Notes under the pieces: generated by a model
Database searches by the model: none
What the model was told of the DNA's origin: nothing
Seen by the model: only the letters and a program-made list of their open reading frames with translations
Source: an uncultured Lachnospiraceae bacterium
GTDB taxonomy: Bacteria; Bacillota; Clostridia; Lachnospirales; Lachnospiraceae
DNA: 64,000 nucleotides
NCBI GenBank assembly: GCA_934437985.1
Contig: CAKSBI010000003.1
Span: 1-64,000, forward strand
Reading direction: 5' to 3'
Translations under genes and position numbers: made by a program
In this document: positions 26,175 through 36,000 of the stretch, in pieces
Layout: the number at the start of each line of letters is the position of its first letter
Position numbering within the stretch: the stretch's first letter is position 1

Positions 26175-27104
26175 TTATTTGATTATAGTACCCTCTTTAC
26201 CAATATAACCTTCGTAAGCATTATCTATTGAAGTAATGACAGCCATACGTCCATCACGTTTTTCTACAAATGACACCGAGGCCTCCATCTTAGGAAGCAT
26301 GGTTGTCTCTTCAAAATGACCATCAGAAATGTACCTTTCTGCTTCTTCTGCGGTGATAGTTTCAAGGAGTGTCTCCTCTTCTGTCCCATAATTGACAACA
26401 ACATTATTGACACTTGTCAGAATAAGAAGCTCATCTGCATCAAGAGCCTCTGCCATAACTCCACACGCATAATCCTTTTCAATTACAGCACTGGCACCCT
26501 TAAGCTCTGTTTTCTGCTCAAGAACCGGAACACCGCCGCCACCACATGCAATAACAATATTTCCCGCATCAAGCAATGCCCTTATTGAATCTATCTCAAC
26601 TATTTTACAAGGCTTTGGTGCAGCAACGATCCTCCTGTAATGATCATTTTCTTTAATGACATAATTACCTTTTTCTTCCTCGTCCCCTGCTTCCTTTTCT
26701 GTAAGGTTACGGCCTATTTTTTTGACAGGTTCGGCAAAAGCATCATCGTAAGGATCCACAACTACCTGCGTTATGACAGTACAGACAGGCTTATATATCC
26801 CTTCCTTTAAAAGTTCGGCACGAATAGCGTTTTGAAGGTCAAATCCAATATACCCCTGACTCATTGCAGAACACACACTCATAGGTGCGCAGGTATACTC
26901 AGGATGTGCAATTCCAAATTCATTCATTGCCGTATGAATCATTCCAAGCTGCGGTGTATTGCCATGCGTAATAACAATTTCAGCACCTTCTTTTACAAGC
27001 TTAACAATTTTCTTTGCAGTTGACCTGGTTGCGAGCTTCTGTTCAGGAAGTGTTGTTCCCATCGCCCTGTGTCCAAGTGCTATAACAACCTTTTTCTTCT
27101 CCAT
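26175..27104 (-). CDS. arcC: Carbamate kinase
   Basis: A 309-residue enzyme of the amino-acid kinase fold that interconverts carbamoyl phosphate plus ADP with carbamate plus ATP. Seen: VVIALGHRAMG at the N-terminus (an ALGGNA variant), VITHGNTPQLG, the central CGGGGVPV nucleotide loop, EKDYACGVMAEALDADEL and LTSVNNVVVNYGTE. No arcA or arcB is in the window, so arginine deimination is not shown; it lies 76 nt after carB, which makes the same intermediate. A possible promoter (TTGATA, 16 nt, TATACA) is in that gap. Confidence 0.9.
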   Translation of the reverse strand: MEKKKVVIALGHRAMGTTLPEQKLATRSTAKKIVKLVKEGAEIVITHGNTPQLGMIHTAMNEFGIAHPEYTCAPMSVCSAMSQGYIGFDLQNAIRAELLKEGIYKPVCTVITQVVVDPYDDAFAEPVKKIGRNLTEKEAGDEEEKGNYVIKENDHYRRIVAAPKPCKIVEIDSIRALLDAGNIVIACGGGGVPVLEQKTELKGASAVIEKDYACGVMAEALDADELLILTSVNNVVVNYGTEEETLLETITAEEAERYISDGHFEETTMLPKMEASVSFVEKRDGRMAVITSIDNAYEGYIGKEGTIIK

Positions 27105-27180
27105 ATCTCATTTCCCCTTCTATTATTGATACAATATCTGTTCTGTATAAAATGCATTTTTTCACTATCAAGGAAAAAAC

Positions 27181-30100
27181 CTACAGCTCCGCTATATTAA
27201 CAAGTGTCAGCCTGTCTGCAGCTGTATTCTCAAGACTTGTTACAAGTGCTTCTGCCGTATCCATTGCGGTAATAACGTTGACACCGGTTTCAATTGCGTT
27301 ACGTCTTATCACAAAGCCATCCTTTGAATGTTCAACACCCTGGGATGGAATGTCTATTATAAGGTCAATCTTATGTCCAAGGATAAGGTCCATAAGATTA
27401 GGTGAATCCTGCTCAATCTTGTTGGTTCTTATTGCTTTTACCCCGGCAGCATTAAGAGCCCTGGCAGTACCAAGTGTTGCATATATCCTGTAACCTAGTG
27501 CTTTAAAGCGGCGGCCGATCTCTACTGCGGCGTCTTTTTCTTCTGCACGGACAGTCATGATCATATTCTTATGCTTTGGAAGATTAATGCCTGCTCCAAG
27601 AAATGCCTTGTATAAGGATTCATTGAAGTCCTTTGCGATTCCAAGGCATTCACATGTTGACTTCATTTCAGGTCCGAGGCTTATATCTGCCCCCCTTATC
27701 TTTTCAAATGAGAATACAGGCATCTTGATCGCATAGTAGTCAGCTTCCTTCTGGAGTCCTGAAGTATAACCCATATCTTTAAGCTTATGTCCCATTATTA
27801 CTTTTGCTGCAAGCGGAACGATCGGTATGCCTGTTACCTTGCTGATGTAAGGAACAGTACGGCTGGAACGTGGATTCACTTCAATGACATATACATCATC
27901 CCCACATACGATAAACTGTATATTGATCATTCCGATAACATGAAGTGCTTTTGCAAGACGCTTTGTATATTCTTCAATATCAGCCTTGGCTGCGGCACTT
28001 ATTGTCCTTGCCGGGTACACTGATATGCTGTCGCCGGAATGGATTCCCGCACGTTCAATGTGCTCCATGATACCTGGAATTATTATATCTTCTCCATCAC
28101 AGACTGCATCAACTTCAATCTCTTTTCCAACAAGGTACTTGTCAACTAAAATTGGATGCTCCTGTGCGATACGGTTAATAATCCCGATATACTGCTCAAT
28201 GTCCTCATCATTAATTGCAATCTGCATTCCCTGTCCTCCAAGTACATATGATGGACGGACAAGAACAGGATAGCCAAGCTCATTCGCAGCCTTTTTTGCT
28301 TCCTCAGCAGTGTATACTGTCTGTCCCTTCGGACGGCTGATTCCACATTTTTCCAGTATTTTATCGAATAGTTCCCTGTCCTCTGCTGCATCCACATTTT
28401 CGGCAGAGGTACCAAGGATAGGAACACCCATATCCATAAGTGCCTGTGTAAGCTTAATGGCTGTCTGTCCACCAAACTGCACAACTGCCCCATCAGGTTT
28501 TTCAATGTTAACTATGTTCTCAACATCCTCCGGTGTAAGCGGCTCAAAATAAAGCTTATCAGCAATGTCAAAGTCAGTACTTACTGTCTCAGGGTTGTTA
28601 TTAACTATTATAGTTTCATAGCCTTCTCCCCCAAATGCCCATGTACAATGCACACTGCAGAAATCAAACTCTATACCCTGCCCGATCCTTATAGGACCTG
28701 AACCAAGTACAAGGACTTTTTTGCGTGAATTATCTGATACTGCTTCATTTTCACCACCATATACAGAATAATAATATGGGGTCTCCGCCGCAAACTCTGC
28801 AGCACATGTATCAACCATCTTATAAGCAGCTGTTATACCATATTTAAGTCTCATATCTTTTACATACTGCTCTGTCTTGCCGTTAAGCTTTGCAATAAGG
28901 TAATCCGGGAATTCAATTCTTTTTGCCTCACGTAATATACCTTCGTCAAGCTCACGTGTTTTAAGTACAAATTCCATATCAACTATATTGGCAATCTTAT
29001 CAATAAACCATGCATCTATTTTTGTTGTTTCGGCAATCTCCTGTCTTGTTATCCCGACCCTTAATGCCTGGGCAACACGCCATATACGCATATCGTCCAC
29101 TATCCCAAGCTGTTCTTTCATCTCAGCACGGGAGAGTTCTGAAAAATCATATGACATCAGGCTGTCCACATGCTGTTCAAGTGAACGGATTGCTTTCATG
29201 AGCGCTCCCTCAAAGTTATTGCATATGCTCATAACCTCCCCTGTTGCCTTCATCTGTGTCGTAAGTGTACGCTTTGCACTGATAAACTTGTCAAACGGAA
29301 GTCTCGGAATCTTAACAACACAATAATCAAGCATTGGCTCAAAACATGCATAGGTCTTTCCTGTAATTGCATTTTTTATCTCATCAAGTGTGTAACCAAG
29401 TGCTATCTTCGCGGCAACCTTTGCAATCGGATATCCCGTAGCCTTACTTGCAAGTGCTGATGACCTAGATACACGTGGGTTAACTTCGATAACGCAATAT
29501 TCAAAGCTGTCCGGGTTAAGTGCATACTGGACATTACAGCCACCTGTAATTCCAAGCTCTGTAATTATATTAAGTGCCGATGTCCTGAGCATCTGGTATT
29601 CTTTGTCACCAAGAGTCTGTGAAGGTGCAACAACAATACTGTCACCTGTATGGACACCGACAGGGTCGATATTTTCCATGTTACATACCGTAATACAGTT
29701 ACCTGCACTATCACGCATTACCTCGTATTCAATCTCCTTCCAGCCGGCAATGCATCTCTCTACAAGTACTTCGCCAACACGGGATAATCTTAATCCGTTT
29801 TCAAGAATCTCAATAAGCTCTGCTTCATTATACGCAATTCCGCCACCGCTTCCACCAAGTGTATAGGCAGGACGAAGTACAACCGGATAACCAATCGTAT
29901 TAGTGAATTTTATACCGTCTTCAACGGTCTTTACAACAAGTGATGCGGCAATAGGCTCACCGATCTTTTCCATTGTATCCTTAAAGGCCTGTCTGTCCTC
30001 TGCCTTTTTTATGGTGAGGGCTGTAGTTCCGATAAGCTTTACATTATGCTCCTTTAAGAACCCTCTTTCCTCAAGCTCCATAGCAAGGTTAAGGCCGGCC

Positions 30101-30378
30101 TGTCCTCCTAAGGTTGGAAGTACACTGTCCGGCTTTTCTTTTAAGATGAGCTGCTCAACTACCTCTACGGTAAGAGGCTCAATATATACTTTATCTGCTA
30201 TATCCTTATCTGTCATGATCGTCGCAGGATTGGAATTAAGAAGAACAACCTCAATGCCCTCCTCCTTCAGCGAACGGCATGCCTGTGTTCCTGCATAATC
30301 AAATTCCGCCGCCTGTCCAATAACAATCGGTCCTGAACCAAGCATCAATACTTTTTTTATGTCTTTATTCTTAGGCAT
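27181..30378 (-). CDS. carB: Carbamoyl-phosphate synthase, large subunit
   Basis: A 1065-residue enzyme with the classic layout: two homologous ATP-grasp halves (first begins KVLMLGSGPIVIGQAAEFDY, second KVLVLGSGPIRIGQGIEFDF at about residue 560) and a C-terminal regulatory MGS-like domain (from about residue 940; GYRIYATLGTARAL). It makes carbamoyl phosphate from bicarbonate, ATP and the ammonia passed from CarA, for pyrimidines and arginine. Full length and no missing segments. Its ATG overlaps the carA stop by 8 nt, so the two are coupled. Confidence 0.97.
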   Translation of the reverse strand: MPKNKDIKKVLMLGSGPIVIGQAAEFDYAGTQACRSLKEEGIEVVLLNSNPATIMTDKDIADKVYIEPLTVEVVEQLILKEKPDSVLPTLGGQAGLNLAMELEERGFLKEHNVKLIGTTALTIKKAEDRQAFKDTMEKIGEPIAASLVVKTVEDGIKFTNTIGYPVVLRPAYTLGGSGGGIAYNEAELIEILENGLRLSRVGEVLVERCIAGWKEIEYEVMRDSAGNCITVCNMENIDPVGVHTGDSIVVAPSQTLGDKEYQMLRTSALNIITELGITGGCNVQYALNPDSFEYCVIEVNPRVSRSSALASKATGYPIAKVAAKIALGYTLDEIKNAITGKTYACFEPMLDYCVVKIPRLPFDKFISAKRTLTTQMKATGEVMSICNNFEGALMKAIRSLEQHVDSLMSYDFSELSRAEMKEQLGIVDDMRIWRVAQALRVGITRQEIAETTKIDAWFIDKIANIVDMEFVLKTRELDEGILREAKRIEFPDYLIAKLNGKTEQYVKDMRLKYGITAAYKMVDTCAAEFAAETPYYYSVYGGENEAVSDNSRKKVLVLGSGPIRIGQGIEFDFCSVHCTWAFGGEGYETIIVNNNPETVSTDFDIADKLYFEPLTPEDVENIVNIEKPDGAVVQFGGQTAIKLTQALMDMGVPILGTSAENVDAAEDRELFDKILEKCGISRPKGQTVYTAEEAKKAANELGYPVLVRPSYVLGGQGMQIAINDEDIEQYIGIINRIAQEHPILVDKYLVGKEIEVDAVCDGEDIIIPGIMEHIERAGIHSGDSISVYPARTISAAAKADIEEYTKRLAKALHVIGMINIQFIVCGDDVYVIEVNPRSSRTVPYISKVTGIPIVPLAAKVIMGHKLKDMGYTSGLQKEADYYAIKMPVFSFEKIRGADISLGPEMKSTCECLGIAKDFNESLYKAFLGAGINLPKHKNMIMTVRAEEKDAAVEIGRRFKALGYRIYATLGTARALNAAGVKAIRTNKIEQDSPNLMDLILGHKIDLIIDIPSQGVEHSKDGFVIRRNAIETGVNVITAMDTAEALVTSLENTAADRLTLVNIAEL

Positions 30379-31450
30379 CAGCTTTTCCCCCCATCATTTC
30401 AATAAATCTGTCAAACAGGTATTCCGAATCCTGCGGACCCGGACATGCTTCCGGATGGAACTGCACAGTAAATATATTTTTACCTATATATTCAAGCCCC
30501 TCGTTGGTGTTATCATTTACATTTACAAATGCAGGTACTGCCACGCTGCTGTCAATTGAATCAGTATCTACCATATATCCATGATTCTGTGAAGAAATAT
30601 ATACCCTTCCGGTTTTCAGATCCTTAACCGGGTGGTTACCGCCCCTATGACCGTATTTCATCTTCTTTGTCCGGCCTCCGGCAGCAAGGGCCATCAGCTG
30701 GTGTCCAAGGCATATTGCAAATATCGGCACATCTGATTCATATAGCTTTTTAATCTCTTCTATAATATCAGTGCATACTGCCGGGTCGCCCGGTCCGTTA
30801 GATAACATAATTCCGTCAGGATTACTGCTCAGGATCTCAGCGGCGCTTGTCTGGGCCGGATATACCGTTACATTACATCCGCGTTTATTCAATGACCTTG
30901 CTATGTTTTTCTTGGCTCCAAGATCAAGCAGGGCTACATTTTTGCCTTTTCCTTCCAGGACATATTTTTCATTACATGTTACCCTTTCCACAACATTTCC
31001 GGTAGTATACTTCTTTAATCTGCTGATAACTTCATCAATATCGTAGTTATCATTAGTTGTTATCATACAGTTCATTGTACCACTTTCACGAAGAAGCTTA
31101 GTAAGCTGTCTTGTATCTATTCCACATATTCCCGGAATATCGTACTTTAAAAGGAAGTTTCCAAGTGTATCCTCACACCTGAAATTGCTCGCCATCTTAG
31201 ACAGCTCCCTTACAATAAATCCATCAAGTCTTGGCCTTATCGATTCCTCGTCTTCATAACAAACTCCATAATTACCAATTAATGGATAGGTCATGCACAC
31301 AGCCTGACCTGCATAGGACGGATCCGTAAGGACCTCAAGATAGCCGGTCATAGATGTGTTAAAAACCAATTCGCTTATAATTTCTTTTTTTGATCCAATA
31401 CTTTCCCCGGTAAAAATCATTCCATTTTCAAGAATTAAATAAGCCTTCAT
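30371..31450 (-). CDS. carA: Carbamoyl-phosphate synthase, small subunit
   Basis: A 359-residue glutaminase subunit. The N-terminal CPSase domain has the LVFNTSMTGYLEVLTDPSYAG segment; the class I amidotransferase domain has MLSNGPGDP, nucleophile Cys in AICLGHQ, and the FHPEACPGP His/Glu pair. It releases ammonia from glutamine for CarB. The ATG at 31450 has AGGAGGG upstream; an earlier in-frame ATG would add 31 unusual residues and is rejected. The 141-nt gap to gltD holds a short hairpin but no PyrR-type loop I can recognise. Confidence 0.95.
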   Translation of the reverse strand: MKAYLILENGMIFTGESIGSKKEIISELVFNTSMTGYLEVLTDPSYAGQAVCMTYPLIGNYGVCYEDEESIRPRLDGFIVRELSKMASNFRCEDTLGNFLLKYDIPGICGIDTRQLTKLLRESGTMNCMITTNDNYDIDEVISRLKKYTTGNVVERVTCNEKYVLEGKGKNVALLDLGAKKNIARSLNKRGCNVTVYPAQTSAAEILSSNPDGIMLSNGPGDPAVCTDIIEEIKKLYESDVPIFAICLGHQLMALAAGGRTKKMKYGHRGGNHPVKDLKTGRVYISSQNHGYMVDTDSIDSSVAVPAFVNVNDNTNEGLEYIGKNIFTVQFHPEACPGPQDSEYLFDRFIEMMGGKADA

Positions 31451-31569
31451 GTTCTCTCTTTCCCTCCTGGTGTAATTCAGCACAACGCCCACAGAAACCC
31501 GGCTGCCGGTCAGCTTTACTGGAATATCAGCTTTTAACGGCACCGGGCATCCTGCCTGGCATACTGTAT

Positions 31570-31587
31570 AAAGAGGACATCCTCTTT
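31570..31587 (-). terminator. Short hairpin after gltD
   Basis: AAAGAGGA (31570-31577) and TCCTCTTT (31580-31587) form a tight hairpin just after the gltD stop on the minus strand. It is followed by ATACAG, so without a good U-run it is at best a weak terminator. Confidence 0.35.
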
Positions 31588-31591
31588 TATG

Positions 31592-33046
31592 TTACAGATT
31601 GGTATATCCCATAAGGGATCTGTCAACTGCCCTTGCAGCCTCAAGTCCTTCCCTTATAGCCCATACTACAAGTGACTGGCCTCTTCTTACATCACCAGCT
31701 GCAAATACACCTTTCTGTGTAGTTTCATAATCATTGGTGATTATGTTGGTTCTTCCGTCAACTTCCACCTTAAACGCATCTGTTAAGTATTTTTCACTTC
31801 CAAGGAAACCGGCTGCAATAAGTACAAGCTCTGCAGGATATTCTTTCTCACTTCCTTCGACCGGTACCATCATCATGCGGCCTGTCTTTTCATCCTTTTC
31901 AGATGTAAGGCTTACTACTATAACCTTAGTAAGATTACCTTTTTTATCCTTAACAAATTCTTTAACGGTTGTCTGGTATATCCTCGGGTCACTGCCAAAT
32001 ACGGCAATTGCCTCCTGCTGGCCATAATCTGTCTTAAGAACCTTAGGCCATTCAGGCCATGGATTGCTTCCTGCCCTCTCTACAGGCGGCTTAGGCATCA
32101 TCTCAAGCTGTATAACCGACTTGGCTCCCTGCCTTATGGCAGTACCCACACAATCATTACCTGTGTCACCACCACCTATTATTATAACATGTTTATCCTT
32201 TGCTGATATAGCTTTTCCATCAGAAAAACCAGAATCAAGCAAACTTTTTGTTACTGACGAAAGATATTCAACAGCAAAGTATATGCCCTGCGCGTCCCTT
32301 CCCGGTGCTTTTATATCTCTTGGATTGGAAGCACCGCACGCAAGAACAACTGCATCATATTCTTTTTTAAGTGCCGCCAGCTTAACATCTTTACCGACAT
32401 TAACCCCTGTTTTAAATACTATCCCGGCTTCTTCCATCAGCTTAACTCTTCTGTCAATTACGGTTTTCTCTATCTTCATGTTGGGAATTCCGTAACGGAG
32501 CAGTCCGCCAACCCTGTCAGAGCGCTCATACACTGTAACATTATGGCCTCTTTTATTAAGCTGCATTGCCACAGACAGACCTGATGGGCCACTTCCTATA
32601 ACAGCAACCTTTTTACCTGTCCTTACTTTTGGGGCATTAGCCGACACCCATCCTTTTTTATATGCATTCTCTATTATAGCACGTTCGTTCTCTTTTGTCT
32701 CAACCGGTGTCTCAAACAGATTATGTGTACACGCATGCTCACAAAGTGCCGGGCACACCCTGCTTGTAAATTCCGGGAATGGGTTAGTCTTAGTTAACCT
32801 TTCATATGCCTGAAACCAGTTGCCGCTGCATACAAGATTGTTGGTCTCAGGTACAAGATTATTAAGAGGACATCCCGAAAACATTGTACCTACCATCTGT
32901 CCATTCTGACAGAACGGAACACCACATGACATACATCTGCAGCCCTCTTTTTTCTGCTCTTCAAGAGATACCGGAGCATGAAATTCGTTAAAATGCTTTA
33001 TTCTTTTTAATGGTTCTTCATATCTTGATACATTTTTATCAGCCAT
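31592..33046 (-). CDS. gltD: Glutamate synthase, small subunit
   Basis: A 484-residue flavoprotein. The N-terminal Fe-S region has [12 protein letters not shown] and [12 protein letters not shown] binding is at [16 protein letters not shown] and [16 protein letters not shown] binding at [13 protein letters not shown]. It passes electrons from NAD(P)H to GltB for glutamate formation. RBS GGGGGAG is 7 nt from the ATG and the gap to gltB is 4 nt. A paralogue (nfnB) lies at 49432-50814, but only this one is next to a large subunit. Confidence 0.94.
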   Translation of the reverse strand: MADKNVSRYEEPLKRIKHFNEFHAPVSLEEQKKEGCRCMSCGVPFCQNGQMVGTMFSGCPLNNLVPETNNLVCSGNWFQAYERLTKTNPFPEFTSRVCPALCEHACTHNLFETPVETKENERAIIENAYKKGWVSANAPKVRTGKKVAVIGSGPSGLSVAMQLNKRGHNVTVYERSDRVGGLLRYGIPNMKIEKTVIDRRVKLMEEAGIVFKTGVNVGKDVKLAALKKEYDAVVLACGASNPRDIKAPGRDAQGIYFAVEYLSSVTKSLLDSGFSDGKAISAKDKHVIIIGGGDTGNDCVGTAIRQGAKSVIQLEMMPKPPVERAGSNPWPEWPKVLKTDYGQQEAIAVFGSDPRIYQTTVKEFVKDKKGNLTKVIVVSLTSEKDEKTGRMMMVPVEGSEKEYPAELVLIAAGFLGSEKYLTDAFKVEVDGRTNIITNDYETTQKGVFAAGDVRRGQSLVVWAIREGLEAARAVDRSLMGYTNL

Positions 33047-33050
33047 AATC

Positions 33051-36000
33051 TTACTCCCCCTCTTTTCCTGCAAAGCTTTCGTAGAATGCTTCCATCTGCG
33101 CCTGTTCAGTACTCATGCCCTTCTCTTCAAGCTTTGATGCAAGTGCAACCATCTTCTTATAATCATTAGGTATTATCTTCTTGAACTTATCAATGTAATC
33201 ATTCCAGTCTTCAAGAATCTGTTTTCCCCTCCGGGAACCGGTTGCCTGGACATGCTCCTCGATCATTGCCTTTAATTCCTGGATGTCGTATTTGCTCTCA
33301 ACTTTTTCAATTGATATCATATCCTTATTAAGATTCCTGTACAGATGATTGTCTTCATCAAGCACATAAGCGATACCACCGCTCATTCCGGCTGCAAAGT
33401 TCTTGCCCGTGCGACCAAGTACAACAACTCTTCCTCCTGTCATGTACTCACAGCCGTGCTCACCGACACCTTCTACAACTGCATATGCACCGGAGTTACG
33501 GACTGCAAAACGCTCACCTGCAATTCCGTTTATGAAAACTTTTCCGCTTGTTGCACCATATAATGCAACATTACCTGCAATTATATTATCCTCTGCCTTA
33601 TATCCCCTGTTCTCAGGCGGATACAATACAAGCTTTCCACCTGACAGACCCTTTCCAAAGTAGTCATTCGTATCACCACATAATGATAATGTAAGTCCTG
33701 CCGGGATAAATGCACCAAAGCTCTGTCCACCGGCACCATTACAATTAACTGTGATAGTATCCTCAGGGAGTCCATTCTTATGATTACGTGTAATCTCTGC
33801 ACCAAGTATTGTACCGAATGCCCTGTCAGTATTGCCGACTTTAATATCAATAGAAGCTTTTTTACCTTCTCTGACAGCAGCCCCGAGTTTTTTCAGAAGA
33901 ACTCTTTCATCAAGTGTCTTTTCAAGCTCAAAATCATATACCTTACGCTTATCAAATATTACATTTTCTCCTTCAGCAGCAAATGGATTATTAAGTATCT
34001 GTGTCAGATCCATCTTGTCTGCCATCCGGAGCCCTGAATCATTTTTTACCTTAAGAAGATCCGTTCTTCCTACCATCTCATCTATAGTTTTAATTCCAAG
34101 TTTTGCCATATGCTCCCTGAGGTCTCTTGCAATAAATCTCATAAAGTTCTCAACATATTCAGGCTTACCCTTGAATCTCTTACGAAGCTCAGGATTCTGT
34201 GTTGCAACTCCGACCGGACATGTGTCAAGGTTACATACCCTCATCATTATGCATCCCATTGTAACAAGCGGTGCTGTTGCAAATCCAAACTCCTCTGCGC
34301 CAAGAAGTGCTGCAATGGCAACATCCCTTCCGCTCATAAGCTTTCCATCTGTCTCAATACGTACTCTGTCACGAAGTCCGTTCATTATAAGTGTCTGGTG
34401 TGTCTCCGCAAGCCCCATCTCCCATGGAAGTCCTGCATTATGGATTGAGCTTTCAGGAGCTGCTCCCGTACCACCGTCATAACCTGATATAAGAATAACC
34501 TGTGCACCGGCTTTTGCAACACCGGCTGCTACTGTACCGACACCTGCCTCTGATACAAGCTTAACTGATATGTCAGCATTTTTATTGGCATTTTTAAGGT
34601 CATATATAAGCTCTGCCAGATCCTCAATTGAGTATATATCATGATGTGGCGGAGGTGAGATAAGGCTTACTCCCGGTGTTGAGTGTCTGGTCTTTGCGAT
34701 CCATGGATATACCTTTTTTGCCGGAAGATGCCCACCCTCACCAGGCTTTGCACCCTGTGCCATCTTTATCTGAATCTCTTTCGCACTTACAAGGTATCTG
34801 CTTGTAACACCGAACCGTCCTGAAGCAACCTGCTTGATCGCTGAACATCTGTCTACTTTGCTTCCTGCTGAGTCAAGACGCTCATCACTCTCACCACCTT
34901 CACCTGTATTTGATTTACCGTGAAGATTGTTCATTGCAATTGCCAGTGTCTCATGTGCCTCCTCCGAAATAGAACCGTATGACATTGCACCTGTCTTAAA
35001 TCTCTTGACAATCTCATCTTCACTCTCTACTTCATCAAGCGGAATTCCTTTTTCCGGGTACGCAAAATCCATCATGCTTCTCAGATAGCCGCTTTTTTCT
35101 TCATCTATCAGCTTCGAGTATTCCTTATATAATTCATAATTACCTGTCCATGCAGCCTGCTGAAGCATATGGATTGTCTGAGGGTTATATCTGTGTTCCT
35201 CTCCACCGCTTCTCCTTTTATGCTTTCCAAGACTGTCAAGTGTAAGGTCAATCTCTAACCCAAGCGGATCAAATGCCCTTGAATGCCTGTCATCCGTCTG
35301 GCGCTCAATATCCTCAAGGTCAATACCGCCTACACGGCTTACAGTTCCGTTAAAGTAAGTGTCAACTACATTCTGTGATATACCGATAGCCTCAAATATC
35401 TTAGCACCCTGATATGACTGTATCGTTGAAATTCCCATCTTAGATGCGATCTTAACAATTCCATGAAGTATAGCCGCATTGTAATCATTTACTGCTGCAT
35501 AATAATCCTTATCAAGAAGATTATCATCAATAAGCTCCCTGATAGTATCCTGTGCAAGATATGGGTTAACAGCAACTGCACCATATCCGAGAAGTGTTGC
35601 AAAATGATGTACTTCCCTTGGCTCACCTGATTCAAGAATAAGTGCAAGTGATGTCTGTTTTTTAGTTTCAACGAGATGCTGATGGACAGCTGATACCGCA
35701 AGAAGCGAAGGAATCGGCACATGATTTTCGTCAACGCCCCTGTCTGACAGGACAACTATATTAGCACCATCCCTGTAAGCTTTATCAACTGCAACAAACA
35801 GTCTGTCGATTGCACGCTTAAGCTTCGTACTCTTGTAATAGGTAATTGGTACAACACATACCTTGAAGCCTTCACGGTCCATATTCTTTATCTTAAGCAT
35901 ATCCGTATTGGTAAGAATTGGATTTTCAATTTTAAGAACCTGACAGTTTTCAGGCTTTTCCTCAATCAGGTTACCCTGTTTTCCAACATATACTGTTGTA

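Noticed and set aside
31451..31591. PyrR-regulated attenuator upstream of carA.
   Set aside because: No PyrR binding-loop consensus and no terminator/antiterminator pair were found; only a short hairpin close to the gltD stop.
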